DNA of 11,845 nucleotides from assembly GCA_008501835.1 (NCBI GenBank), contig QQUB01000410.1:1-11845 (forward strand), written 5' to 3'. Positions 1 to 6,002 of the stretch are shown piece by piece. Every line of letters begins with the position of its first letter. The first letter of the stretch is position 1. Source of the stretch: Bacteroidota bacterium (GTDB taxonomy: Bacteria > Bacteroidota > Bacteroidia > Chitinophagales > Saprospiraceae). The notes under the pieces are model-generated. The model worked only from the letters and a program-made list of their open reading frames with translations. It was not told the DNA's origin and did no database searches. The translations under genes were made by a program, and so were the position numbers.

Positions 1-518
1 ATCATCTTGGGAATATCTCCTTTTCGGCGATAAAGTTCCCCCAAATTCAAGGCAAATACATAGTCGTCCCTGAGTATTTTTGCTTCCTTTTCATAGGTGG
101 CAACCGCTTCATCATATTTTTGAAGTCGCATGAAAGAACTGGCCAGCTGGGTCACGGCATATTGATCACGAGGCAGGTTATTGATCGCAGTTTCATATTG
201 CTCCGCCGCCTTTTCCGGCTGTTCCATCCGGTCGTAAATCTTCCCATAACTAACGTACAGGCTGACATTCTCTGGTTGTTTCCGCAGCTGTTTTTTGATA
301 ACCGAGATACATTCATCATATGCTCCTTGTCCCAGCAAACTTTCGACGTAACGTTCAAAGTAATAATCACTTTTCGTTTTGTCGTAAAGTTTCTCATACA
401 TCACGGCAGCTTTCTCAAACTCACCGTTCTGATAATATTGTTGGGCCAAACGGGCATCCTGTGCACTGGCAAAAAGGGCCGAAAACCCCAAAATCAACAC
501 AAAAACCAATTTCTTCAT
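1..518 (-). CDS. Secreted tetratricopeptide-repeat protein, 5' part only
   Basis: The minus-strand frame opens at an ATG (516-518) and stays open to the left edge, giving about 172 residues of a longer protein. The first 20 residues are a classical signal peptide: Met-Lys-Lys, a hydrophobic core rich in Leu, Val, Phe and Ala, then Ala-Ser-Ala-Gln. The mature protein is therefore exported, probably to the periplasm. The rest is helical with TPR-like spacing: repeats of an aromatic/small pattern such as YYQNGEFEKAAVMYEKL, a YGKIYDRMEQPEKAAEQYE repeat, and a third containing LQKYDEAVATYEKEAK. TPRs are protein-protein scaffolds, so a binding or assembly role is likely, but no partner can be named. 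No recognised domain outside the TPRs is visible before the edge. There is a weak promoter candidate about 60 bp upstream. Confidence 0.85.
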   Translation of the reverse strand, partial: MKKLVFVLILGFSALFASAQDARLAQQYYQNGEFEKAAVMYEKLYDKTKSDYYFERYVESLLGQGAYDECISVIKKQLRKQPENVSLYVSYGKIYDRMEQPEKAAEQYETAINNLPRDQYAVTQLASSFMRLQKYDEAVATYEKEAKILRDDYVFALNLGELYRRKGDIPKM

Positions 519-579
519 GATCATAGAATTATACTCAAAAGAACGCAATTACCTTGTAAAAGTTGCTTCTGCAGAATGG

Positions 580-587
580 TAAAGATA
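580..587 (-). promoter_or_regulatory. Candidate -7 element for the TPR gene
   Basis: On the minus strand this reads TATCTTTA, one base from the Bacteroidota -7 consensus TAnnTTTG. It lies about 60 bp upstream of the ATG at 518. No clear TTTG -33 box is seen at the right distance, so this is a weak call. Confidence 0.3.
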
Positions 588-603
588 CGATATTGATACA
601 ATT

Positions 604-740
604 CTATGGTTCCTGCCTTCCACATTCGTGTAGGCACCGGGCTGTCCACTTCGCTCCCATCCCTGGTACTGCTCGTCTCCCGGCATGATATGCCGAGGAC
701 AGGCTCTGCGCCGCCCTCCGCTCATATCGCTCCGGCCAAA
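604..740. repeat. GC-rich intergenic patch with nested inverted repeats
   Basis: This stretch is clearly more GC-rich than the AT-rich DNA on both sides. It holds an inverted repeat CTGTCC (642-647) / GGACAG (697-702). Inside that is a perfect hairpin CGGCAT (681-686), loop GAT, ATGCCG (690-695). On the minus strand it contains GGGAGCGAAGTGGACAGCCC, which from memory resembles GC-rich extragenic repeats common in Bacteroidota; that resemblance is unverified. An open frame crosses it on the minus strand (549-749), but it is rich in Arg and Gly, has no domain features and is probably not a gene. Confidence 0.45.
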
Positions 741-749
741 GAATAACAT

Positions 750-786
750 ATCCCCTTCAGATGGATAGGTGTCAAATTAGTCTGAA
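750..786 (+). repeat. Solo copy of a mobile-element end (left-end orientation)
   Basis: These 37 bp align without gaps to the left terminal repeat at 1099-1135 with an offset of 349. Over the core 752-781, 26 of 30 bases match, including GGATAGGTGTCAA. They also match the reverse complement of the right end (1321-1357) at about 26 of 37 positions. In its last bases this copy is closer to the right end than to the left one. It may be the outer end of an older, larger insertion spanning 750-1357, or a relic of a separate insertion. Confidence 0.6.
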
Positions 787-789
787 CCA

Positions 790-985
790 AATGCCAGAGG
801 CATGGCATATTATAACATGGTACGCCGGTGCCATGTTATAATCCAAAGATAACTACAGTTCCATAGGAACGGCACAATTAGATTCATAACCAATGAAATA
901 TGCCGTTCCTGCAGAACTGGTGATGGCTCAATCCATAGCAAGGCACTAACGTTCCCTGCTATGAGATGCCGTCTCTCTGAGACTG
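790..985. repeat. Chain of five hairpins in non-coding DNA
   Basis: Five stem-loops follow one another. (1) ATGCC/GGCAT at 791-803. (2) ATTATAACATGG (809-820) with CCATGTTATAAT (831-842), a perfect 12-bp stem that extends inward by three more pairs, one of them a wobble, to a GCCG loop. (3) 857-874 against 901-918, an 18-bp stem with 16 matches, each arm holding its own small GTTCC..GGAAC-type hairpin. (4) CATAGCA (934-940) / TGCTATG (957-963). (5) GTCTC (971-975) / GAGAC (979-983). No open frame here looks like protein. It could be a structured RNA or folded mobile-element DNA. Confidence 0.6.
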
Positions 986-1098
986 GATTTTCGTAAAAAC
1001 AAAGAGGCCTCAATGCCAAGGAGAAATTGCCAGAAAGATATTTTCAAATGCTTGAGATATTAAACTTGAGAACCCATCAATTTCCAAAAAGGATAATG

Positions 1099-1357
1099 TC
1101 CCCCTTCGGCGGGATAGGTGTCAACTTAGTAAAAACACATGACATATCTACGGCACTTAAGATATTCTTGCAGCTAGTTTTTACCTATATTTAAAAAGTC
1201 TCCTAGAGACCAAATGTGGGTAAAATAAGCCTGCTAAAGAGAAAAAAAGTGCCGTAGATACGTCCTATGAGGGCTTGCCGCCTGGAAGAATGACCAAAAT
1301 TAAGGAGTCCCTTTTGGATGTTCTTACTAATTTGACGCCAATCCCTTCAGAGGGGGA
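1099..1357. mobile_element. MITE-like element, 259 bp, with 37-bp terminal inverted repeats
   Basis: The left end (1099-1135) and the reverse complement of the right end (1357-1321) align over 37 bp with no gap and 29 matches. The shared core is TCCCCCT near the tip and GTCAA-TTAGTAA further in. Each tip can also form a tiny hairpin (C-TTCG-G on the left, CCCT-TCAG-AGGG on the right). No transposase is present inside, so it would need to be mobilised in trans, or it is the deleted remnant of an insertion sequence. No obvious target-site duplication is visible. The IS family is not assigned. A third copy of the end at 750-786 suggests nested or repeated insertion. Confidence 0.65.
1141..1264. 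repeat. Nested long stem-loop inside the MITE-like element
   Basis: The outer arms are 1141-1158 and 1247-1264, complementary at 17 of 18 positions. They include the perfect 14-bp pair TATCTACGGCACTT / AAGTGCCGTAGATA. A second, imperfect stem pairs about 1170-1185 with 1218-1234. A third hairpin, GTCTC-CTA-GAGAC, sits at 1198-1210. The three stems are concentric, so the 124-bp segment could fold as one elongated hairpin in single-stranded DNA or RNA. Confidence 0.65.
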
Positions 1358-1358
1358 A

Positions 1359-1399
1359 GAACTACGCCCCAAAAATCTCCGATTTTCAGGGCGTAGTTC
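1359..1399. repeat. Large hairpin, possible end signal of the downstream tonB paralogue
   Basis: GAACTACGCCC (1359-1369) pairs perfectly with GGGCGTAGTTC (1389-1399). After a 2-nt internal loop, AAAATC (1372-1377) pairs with GATTTT (1381-1386) around a TCC loop, giving 17 pairs. It lies about 50 bp beyond the stop codon of the minus-strand gene ending at 1450. It lacks a real U-tract on that strand, so a standard intrinsic terminator is doubtful. A second small stem (GGGGG 1400-1404 / CCCCC 1413-1417) sits between it and the gene. The hairpin abuts the right end of the MITE-like element. Confidence 0.55.
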
Positions 1400-1449
1400 G
1401 GGGGCGGACTCACCCCCAACATTTCTGCTTATCACAGGTGGATGTCACA

Positions 1450-2367
1450 TTACTCCAACCGGAAATGCACCGGCAAATTAAACTGCACCCGTACAGGTCT
1501 TCCCCGCTGTTTGCCGGGAGTCCATTTCAAATCACTATTGGCCATCAAATTAACAACCCTCATGGCTTCATCTCCACATTGCCCGCCAATATCCCGAATC
1601 AGTTCAACATTAGATACGGAGCCGTCCTTTTCTACCACAAAAGAAACAAAACACCTTCCCTGGATTCCATTCTCCCGCGCAATAGCAGGATACTTTATTT
1701 TAGACTGGACGAATTGTAATAGTTTCATATCCGCACACTTCTTTTTATCCTCTTTTGAAGCGGACATATCTTCACACCCGGGAAACCTGGGCATTTCTTC
1801 CACTACTTTAAAGATTGGTGGTGCCTCATCTTCCTTTTCTTTTGGTGGCGGCAATACGATTTTGGCTGGTTTAGAAGGTCCAACAGGCTCCGGTCGGATA
1901 AACTCTTTCAAGGATGGATCAACGAATTCTACCGTATCTACTTGTGCAGTGTTTTCTACCACAACAAACTCTGGTTTTTTGGGAGGAGGGGGTAACTCTT
2001 TCTTTTTTTCCTGCGTGGTCGGGATTATTTCAACCTCATCATTGAATTCATCATCCCAAACAATATTAACCTTAACCGGAGGCTCAAACTGTGTCCAGCC
2101 AAATGCCAGAACAGACACCCCCAGAGCGATAACAAGCCCAATGTTAAAAAAGGTGCCACTGTACCGAAAGACATTCACCGGCAGGTATTTGTTCCTTTCT
2201 GATAAATTAAAAGGTTTGGTTTCTTCAGCGGGTTTTGAGAAATTTTGATGTTGTTTCCGGTGCAGGTAAAAACGGAAAAAGGTGATCCCCATGACCAGTG
2301 CAGCAATGATCCCCAGTAGCAGCATGCCAAGAGTATTCCCGTTGATGGCGATATTCAACAAGTTCAT
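1450..2367 (-). CDS. TonB-family energy transducer, paralogue 1
   Basis: 305 residues. The protein has two predicted membrane helices, roughly residues 12-35 and 72-91. A charged, Pro/Lys/Glu-rich periplasmic linker follows, with short proline runs (126-129, 173-175). The TonB C-terminal domain spans about 190-305. In that domain the stretches PRFPGCED (193-200), YPAIARENGIQGRCF (226-240) and FVVEKDGSV (243-251) match the Bacteroidota TonB_C pattern, and the end FNLPVHFRLE is typical. TonB links the ExbB/ExbD proton channel to outer-membrane receptors; the extra N-terminal helix is unlike the one-helix E. coli form. Cysteines 198, 211, 239 and 264 are conserved in the neighbouring paralogue and could form disulfides. 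No exbB/exbD or receptor gene is in view. It is separated from the upstream paralogue by two terminator hairpins, so it probably has its own promoter, which I could not locate. Confidence 0.9.
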   Translation of the reverse strand: MNLLNIAINGNTLGMLLLGIIAALVMGITFFRFYLHRKQHQNFSKPAEETKPFNLSERNKYLPVNVFRYSGTFFNIGLVIALGVSVLAFGWTQFEPPVKVNIVWDDEFNDEVEIIPTTQEKKKELPPPPKKPEFVVVENTAQVDTVEFVDPSLKEFIRPEPVGPSKPAKIVLPPPKEKEDEAPPIFKVVEEMPRFPGCEDMSASKEDKKKCADMKLLQFVQSKIKYPAIARENGIQGRCFVSFVVEKDGSVSNVELIRDIGGQCGDEAMRVVNLMANSDLKWTPGKQRGRPVRVQFNLPVHFRLE

Positions 2368-2529
2368 AATAAAAAGATTTTAATGATCTGATATTCAGTT
2401 TCTTATAAGATGTGTCTGGCGGGAGTTTTGGTGGGTGGAATGGAGGTAATTAATCAAAATTTTTTTGTTAAATAATAACTATTTGAAACCATTTATACCA
2501 GTGAGTGAAGCGAACCCTGAAACAATATC

Positions 2530-2580
2530 AAACAAAACAGACCTCCGAGGTTTCCAAAACCTGGGAGGTCTGTTTTGTTT
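2530..2580 (-). terminator. Second tandem hairpin terminator
   Basis: The arms 2530-2546 and 2564-2580 are a perfect 17-bp inverted repeat. After one mismatch, AGGTTT (2548-2553) pairs with AAACCT (2557-2562) around a 3-nt loop. On the minus strand the descending arm ends in TGTTTTGTTT, a U-rich tail. It lies in series after the hairpin at 2588-2624 and probably acts as a back-up stop for the minus-strand operon. Confidence 0.8.
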
Positions 2581-2587
2581 CCAAACG

Positions 2588-2624
2588 AAAAAAGGGTTGA
2601 ACTCATCAGAGTTCAACCCTTTTT
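2588..2624 (-). terminator. Intrinsic terminator of the gltA-gcvH-vanZ-tonB unit
   Basis: A perfect 16-bp inverted repeat (2589-2604 with 2609-2624) closes on a 4-nt ATCA loop. On the minus strand the stem runs into TTTTTTCGTTT. It starts about 20 bp after the stop codon of the TonB gene at 2644. The plus strand also has a T-run after the stem, so it could work in both directions. Confidence 0.9.
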
Positions 2625-2643
2625 ATATGGTAGTCAACTAAGA

Positions 2644-3573
2644 TTACTCGAGTTTGAAGTGTACGGGCAGGTTGAACTGCACACGTACCGGGCGACCACG
2701 CTGTTTTCCAGGAATCCATTTGATTCCTTTCTTACCCATGAGGTTTACAACGCGGAGGGCTTCCTGGCCACATTGCCCACCGATATCACGGACCAATCGT
2801 ACATCGGTAACGGAACCGTCTTTTTCGACAACGAAGGTTACGAAGCAACGTCCCTGAATACCGTTTTCACGAGCGATCGCAGGGTATTTGATATTTCCCT
2901 GGATAAACTGCAACAGTTTGGTATCCGCACAAGTTTTCTTTTCCTGCTGTGTTCCCGCTACGTCTTCACATCCCGGGAAACGAGGCATTTGCTCTACCAC
3001 TTTGAAAATTTCCTCTTCTTTCGGAGGAGGTGGTGGTGGCGGTGGCGGTGGTGGCGGAGGAGGTGCGTCTGGCACCGGATCAGGGCGGACAACTTCGGTA
3101 TCATCATCGATAGAGTTATCTACGAAGTCCGGCTGCTCATCCTCCAGTACTAATTCATCAGGTACCTCTTCAATCACCGGTGGTGGTGGCGGAGGAGGCG
3201 GTGGTGGCGGCTCAGCGGTACGAACGATTTCTTGCTCCAGGTCAATCTCGAGGTCAGCGAGAAGGTCAGAAACATCGATCACCTTTTCGTACTGTGTCCA
3301 GCCAAATGCCAAAACAATCACACCGAGGGAAATAGCAAGCCCGAGGTTAAAGAATGTAGAGCTATATTTAAAAGCGTCCACCTCAGGATACTTGTTCCTG
3401 CCCTCCAGAGGAGAGCTGTGCTTATGATCAGCAAAGGTAGAGGCAAGATCTTTTTCGGATTGTCGGCGCAGTCGCATTCTGACGAGATAGATCAGCGCCA
3501 GGATGCCAACCATTATACCTAAAACCGCCAGACCTAATGCCTTACCACTAATGGCAATATCAAGTAACAACAT
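2644..3573 (-). CDS. TonB-family energy transducer, paralogue 2, with long polyproline runs
   Basis: 309 residues with the same layout as the neighbouring paralogue: membrane helices at about 12-32 and 73-91, a periplasmic linker, and a TonB C-terminal domain at about 190-309. The linker has two uninterrupted proline runs, 11 residues (122-132) and 14 residues (171-184), separated by an acidic segment. Such a linker would be stiff and extended enough to cross the periplasm. The C-terminal stretch from PRFPGCED (198-205) to FNLPVHFKLE is close to the other copy, so the pair is a tandem duplication. It lies 53 bp downstream of the VanZ-family gene on the same strand and is followed by two strong terminators, so it is the likely last gene of the gltA-gcvH-vanZ-tonB unit. 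Translating such proline runs would be expected to need EF-P. Confidence 0.92.
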   Translation of the reverse strand: MLLLDIAISGKALGLAVLGIMVGILALIYLVRMRLRRQSEKDLASTFADHKHSSPLEGRNKYPEVDAFKYSSTFFNLGLAISLGVIVLAFGWTQYEKVIDVSDLLADLEIDLEQEIVRTAEPPPPPPPPPPPVIEEVPDELVLEDEQPDFVDNSIDDDTEVVRPDPVPDAPPPPPPPPPPPPPPKEEEIFKVVEQMPRFPGCEDVAGTQQEKKTCADTKLLQFIQGNIKYPAIARENGIQGRCFVTFVVEKDGSVTDVRLVRDIGGQCGQEALRVVNLMGKKGIKWIPGKQRGRPVRVQFNLPVHFKLE

Positions 3574-3626
3574 ACTGACAAGGTTTAATGATGCTTATAA
3601 ATAGATCAGGAAAAATCCCAATCTAT

Positions 3627-3983
3627 CTAAAGGTTAATAAATTTCAAAATAATCAAACTACTTAATGAGCCGATAATATTAGCAACAATATCAAGAAATT
3701 CAAAATATCTCCCGGGAAAAAAATAATATTGTCCTAATTCAAGAAAAATCCCAAACCCGACACTGATTAGGATCGCCCAAAGGATATTCCGGGTAGTCAG
3801 GCGCTTTTGCCTGTAAAAGCCTCGGAACAACAAGAGTGTAAGTATAAAATAAACACCTACATGTGCGATCTTGTCAGCTTCCAGTAAATTCCCCAGGTCA
3901 ATTTGGGGAAGATTTTTTCCGGGCGTGGCCGATAAAATTAAAATTATGGCAGCCCAGATGAAAGCCGGGATAAAATTCTTCAA
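3627..3983 (-). CDS. VanZ-family small membrane protein
   Basis: 118 residues with four predicted membrane helices (about 5-20, 40-56, 66-83 and 97-115). The sequence shows the VanZ-like pattern: an ATPG turn after helix 1 (19-22), D37-K-I-A-H41 at the start of helix 2, then E82, Q85, R92, D98, N102 and G105 around and within helix 4 (LELGQYYFFPGR, then FLDIVANIIGS). VanZ is named for teicoplanin resistance, but most family members, including short forms like this one, have no known function, and resistance should not be inferred. It sits 76 bp downstream of gcvH and 53 bp upstream of a tonB gene, all on the same strand. From memory, gcvH, vanZ and tonB neighbours recur in Bacteroidota, which would hint at a housekeeping envelope role. 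Confidence 0.85.
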   Translation of the reverse strand: MKNFIPAFIWAAIILILSATPGKNLPQIDLGNLLEADKIAHVGVYFILTLLLFRGFYRQKRLTTRNILWAILISVGFGIFLELGQYYFFPGRYFEFLDIVANIIGSLSSLIILKFINL

Positions 3984-4059
3984 ACTGACTCAATTATCTC
4001 AATAGATGAAACGGTTACTCTTTTTGGTGTATGTAAATTAATTTTTTTTTTCAAATTAA

Positions 4060-4449
4060 TTACAATGACGCCTCATAAGCCTCCGCATCCATCAATGAAT
4101 CCAGTTGTGAAGGATCAGACATTTCGATCTTGATAATCCAGCCTTTCCCGTAAGGCTCCTCGTTGATCAATCCCGGGTTATCTCCCTCGTCTTCGTTCAG
4201 ATCAGGATTAAATTCCAGTATTTTGCCGTCAACAGGAATAAAAAGATCAGAAGTCGTTTTTACAGCTTCAATAGTTCCAAATATGTCCCCTTGAGATAAT
4301 TCTTCATCAACGGTGTCCACTTCAACATAGACCAGTTCGCCCAATTCGCCTTGAGCAAAATCGGTAATGCCAATATAGGCGATGTTCCCTTCTTCAACTC
4401 TGATCCACTCGTGGTCCTCAGAGTATTTGAGATCATTAGGAAAATTCAT
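4060..4449 (-). CDS. gcvH: Glycine cleavage system H protein (lipoyl carrier)
   Basis: 129 residues, the usual length for GcvH. The protein carries a lipoyl group that shuttles the aminomethyl intermediate between the P, T and L proteins of the glycine cleavage system in the cytoplasm. Lys64 in the motif EAVKTTSD (61-68) is the expected lipoylation site on the hairpin turn. The N-terminal KYSEDHEWIRVE and the following IGITDFAQGELGELVYVE are characteristic of the family, as is the C-terminal half ending GKGWIIKIE. No gcvP, gcvT or lpd gene is nearby. It begins only 12 bp after the citrate synthase stop codon, so the two are very likely co-transcribed. The start gives an N-terminus of normal family length. 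Confidence 0.96.
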   Translation of the reverse strand: MNFPNDLKYSEDHEWIRVEEGNIAYIGITDFAQGELGELVYVEVDTVDEELSQGDIFGTIEAVKTTSDLFIPVDGKILEFNPDLNEDEGDNPGLINEEPYGKGWIIKIEMSDPSQLDSLMDAEAYEASL

Positions 4450-4461
4450 ATTAAGATGGTT

Positions 4462-5808
4462 TTATTTTTGTTTTTTCGCTTTTGCCTTTGCCGGAGCTTT
4501 TGCTTCCGGTTTAATCCATTCCTTGATGGAATCCGTTGTAACAGATTTTGGTCTTTCCAATGGTAATCCCAAAGCTCTTGACCAGCACATTGCGGAAAGT
4601 ACCCCTAATGCACGGGAAACACCAAACAATACGGTGTAAAAACCATATTCTTTCAATCCGTAATGTACGAGCAATGCTCCGGAGTGCGCATCGACATTCG
4701 GCCATGGATTTTTCACTTTTCCAAGACTTTCAAGAATCGGAGGTACAACTTCAAATACCTTCCAGATAACATTCACAATATCGCTATCCTTGCAATACTC
4801 TTCCGCGAATGCCTTTTGAGCCATAAATCTTGGGTCAGGACGACGCAATACCGCGTGACCATAACCAGGGATTACTCTGCCGGAAGCAAGAGTACTGTTT
4901 ACGTAATTGGTTATCTGCTCCGTCGTAGGAGTTTTGGTTCCGATAGCATCCAGCATATTGTTGATCCAGTGAATCACCTCCTGGTTGGCAAGTCCGTGCA
5001 AAGGCCCTGCTAATGAATTCATACCCGCCGCAAGCGCAAGATATGGATCAGACAGTGTTGATCCTACAAGGTGAGTGGTATGGGCCGAAGCATTACCTCC
5101 TTCGTGGTCAGCATGGATGGTGAGGTACAAACGCATAAGGCTCTTGAAATCCTCTCCTTCAATACCCAGCATATGGGCGAAATTACCTGCCCAGTCCTGG
5201 GAGAAATCACGTGGTATATCATCACCGCCATGATATTTCCTGCGATAAATGTAAGTCGCAATTCTTGGAAGGCGGGCGATCAGGTTCATCGTATCTTCAT
5301 AGATCGGATCCCAATATTCGTTTTTGTTTAATCCTTCATTATATCTTTTTGCAAAAACACTCTCTGTTTGCATGGCGCTGATGGCAATGCTGTACTGTGT
5401 CATCGCATGAGTCTCTACAGGCAGCGCGTCGATAGCATCAAAAACGTGTTGTGGAATTACACACCTGTGTGTCCATTGATCTGTCAACCAGCGTACCTCC
5501 TCATCAGTTGGAATGTCTCCGGTAAGCATTAACCAGAATAACCCTTCAGGGCGTGGTTGTTTGCCACAATCTCCTTTAGGCAACAATTCTTTCAGTTCAG
5601 GAATGGAATATCCTCTGAAATGGATCCCGTGAACAGGGTCAAGGCGGGATGTTTCCCAAATCATCATTTTAATACCTCTGGCACCTCCAATTACCTGAGC
5701 CAGCGTTACGTCATCAACTTTTTTAGTACCGTGCTTCTTTAGAATTGCTCTGAGTTCATCACGGAGTTTGCTAGATTTTTCAAAAAATTTCTGTTTTAAT
5801 GGATCCAT
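4462..5808 (-). CDS. gltA: Citrate synthase, mitochondrial (eukaryotic) type
   Basis: 448 residues. It condenses acetyl-CoA and oxaloacetate to citrate, the first step of the TCA cycle, in the cytoplasm. The catalytic triad is present: His271 (NSLAGPLHGLANQE), His318 (GYGHAVLR) and Asp373 (PNVDAHSG). These correspond to His274, His320 and Asp375 of pig heart enzyme. Substrate arginines R327, R399 and R419 are also in place. The segment HADHEGGNASAHTTHLVGS (232-250) and the end LGLPLERPKS are far closer to mitochondrial citrate synthase than to the usual bacterial hexameric GltA. There is no transit peptide. The last ~16 residues form an Ala/Lys/Pro-rich tail not found in animal enzymes. It heads a possible gltA-gcvH-vanZ-tonB unit. 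Because it is of the mitochondrial type, dimeric structure and lack of NADH control are inferred, not shown. Confidence 0.96.
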   Translation of the reverse strand: MDPLKQKFFEKSSKLRDELRAILKKHGTKKVDDVTLAQVIGGARGIKMMIWETSRLDPVHGIHFRGYSIPELKELLPKGDCGKQPRPEGLFWLMLTGDIPTDEEVRWLTDQWTHRCVIPQHVFDAIDALPVETHAMTQYSIAISAMQTESVFAKRYNEGLNKNEYWDPIYEDTMNLIARLPRIATYIYRRKYHGGDDIPRDFSQDWAGNFAHMLGIEGEDFKSLMRLYLTIHADHEGGNASAHTTHLVGSTLSDPYLALAAGMNSLAGPLHGLANQEVIHWINNMLDAIGTKTPTTEQITNYVNSTLASGRVIPGYGHAVLRRPDPRFMAQKAFAEEYCKDSDIVNVIWKVFEVVPPILESLGKVKNPWPNVDAHSGALLVHYGLKEYGFYTVLFGVSRALGVLSAMCWSRALGLPLERPKSVTTDSIKEWIKPEAKAPAKAKAKKQK

Positions 5809-5850
5809 ATATTTTGTGTTTATCCTGGGTGTAAATAATAAATAAAAACA

Positions 5851-5885
5851 CGGTACAATTACCGGTTTTCAACTATGCAAAAGTA
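5851..5885 (-). promoter_or_regulatory. Candidate gltA promoter with a small leader hairpin
   Basis: The minus strand reads TACTTTTG at 5885-5878, an exact match to the Bacteroidota -7 box TAnnTTTG, followed by C. The -33 region is poor (TGTT only). Transcription would start near 5871, giving a leader of about 60 nt. That leader contains a perfect 5-bp hairpin, CGGTA (5851-5855) / TACCG (5860-5864). Confidence 0.5.
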
Positions 5886-5939
5886 CTGAATAATTAACAC
5901 CTTCTCTTCATTCTTCGTTTAAGATTTTACCAAGAATAA

Positions 5940-5977
5940 ACAAGGCTTGATCATTTGTTAAAAAAATCAAGCCTTGT
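5940..5977 (-). terminator. Terminator-like hairpin after the small secreted protein gene
   Basis: ACAAGGCTTGAT (5940-5951) and ATCAAGCCTTGT (5966-5977) form a perfect 12-bp stem with a 14-nt loop. It lies 25 bp beyond the stop codon of the minus-strand gene at 6003. On the minus strand it is followed by TTATTCTT, a modest U-rich tail. It separates this gene from gltA. Confidence 0.75.
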
Positions 5978-6002
5978 AATGGATAATAAGCGGTAAAAAA
6001 AA

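Noticed and set aside
810..1019. 69-codon minus-strand frame in the hairpin chain
   Set aside because: It covers several palindromes and gives a Trp/His/Arg-rich product with no domain features.
1224..1357. Possible 3' end of a transposase (frame containing VDTSYEGLPPGRMTKIKE)
   Set aside because: It looks slightly protein-like, but a stop lies just upstream (1221-1223), the frame runs straight through the terminal repeat and the bases also form the long stem-loop; there is no transposase motif.
1442..2248. 268-codon plus-strand frame opposite the first tonB
   Set aside because: It lies antisense to a well-supported TonB gene and its Ser/Gly/Thr-rich product mirrors the Pro/Glu/Lys codons on the other strand.
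2575..3427. Plus-strand frames with Gly- or Arg/Trp-rich runs opposite the second tonB
   Set aside because: The runs are shadows of the polyproline codons; one begins within a terminator hairpin.
3627..3983. Antibiotic resistance role for the VanZ-family gene
   Set aside because: Only the family fold is seen; there are no other van genes, and most VanZ-like proteins are not tied to resistance.
4036..4061. Terminator between gcvH and vanZ (AATTAATT, T-run, AATTAATT)
   Set aside because: The arms are AT-only self-palindromes and overlap the gcvH stop codon; the stem would be too weak.
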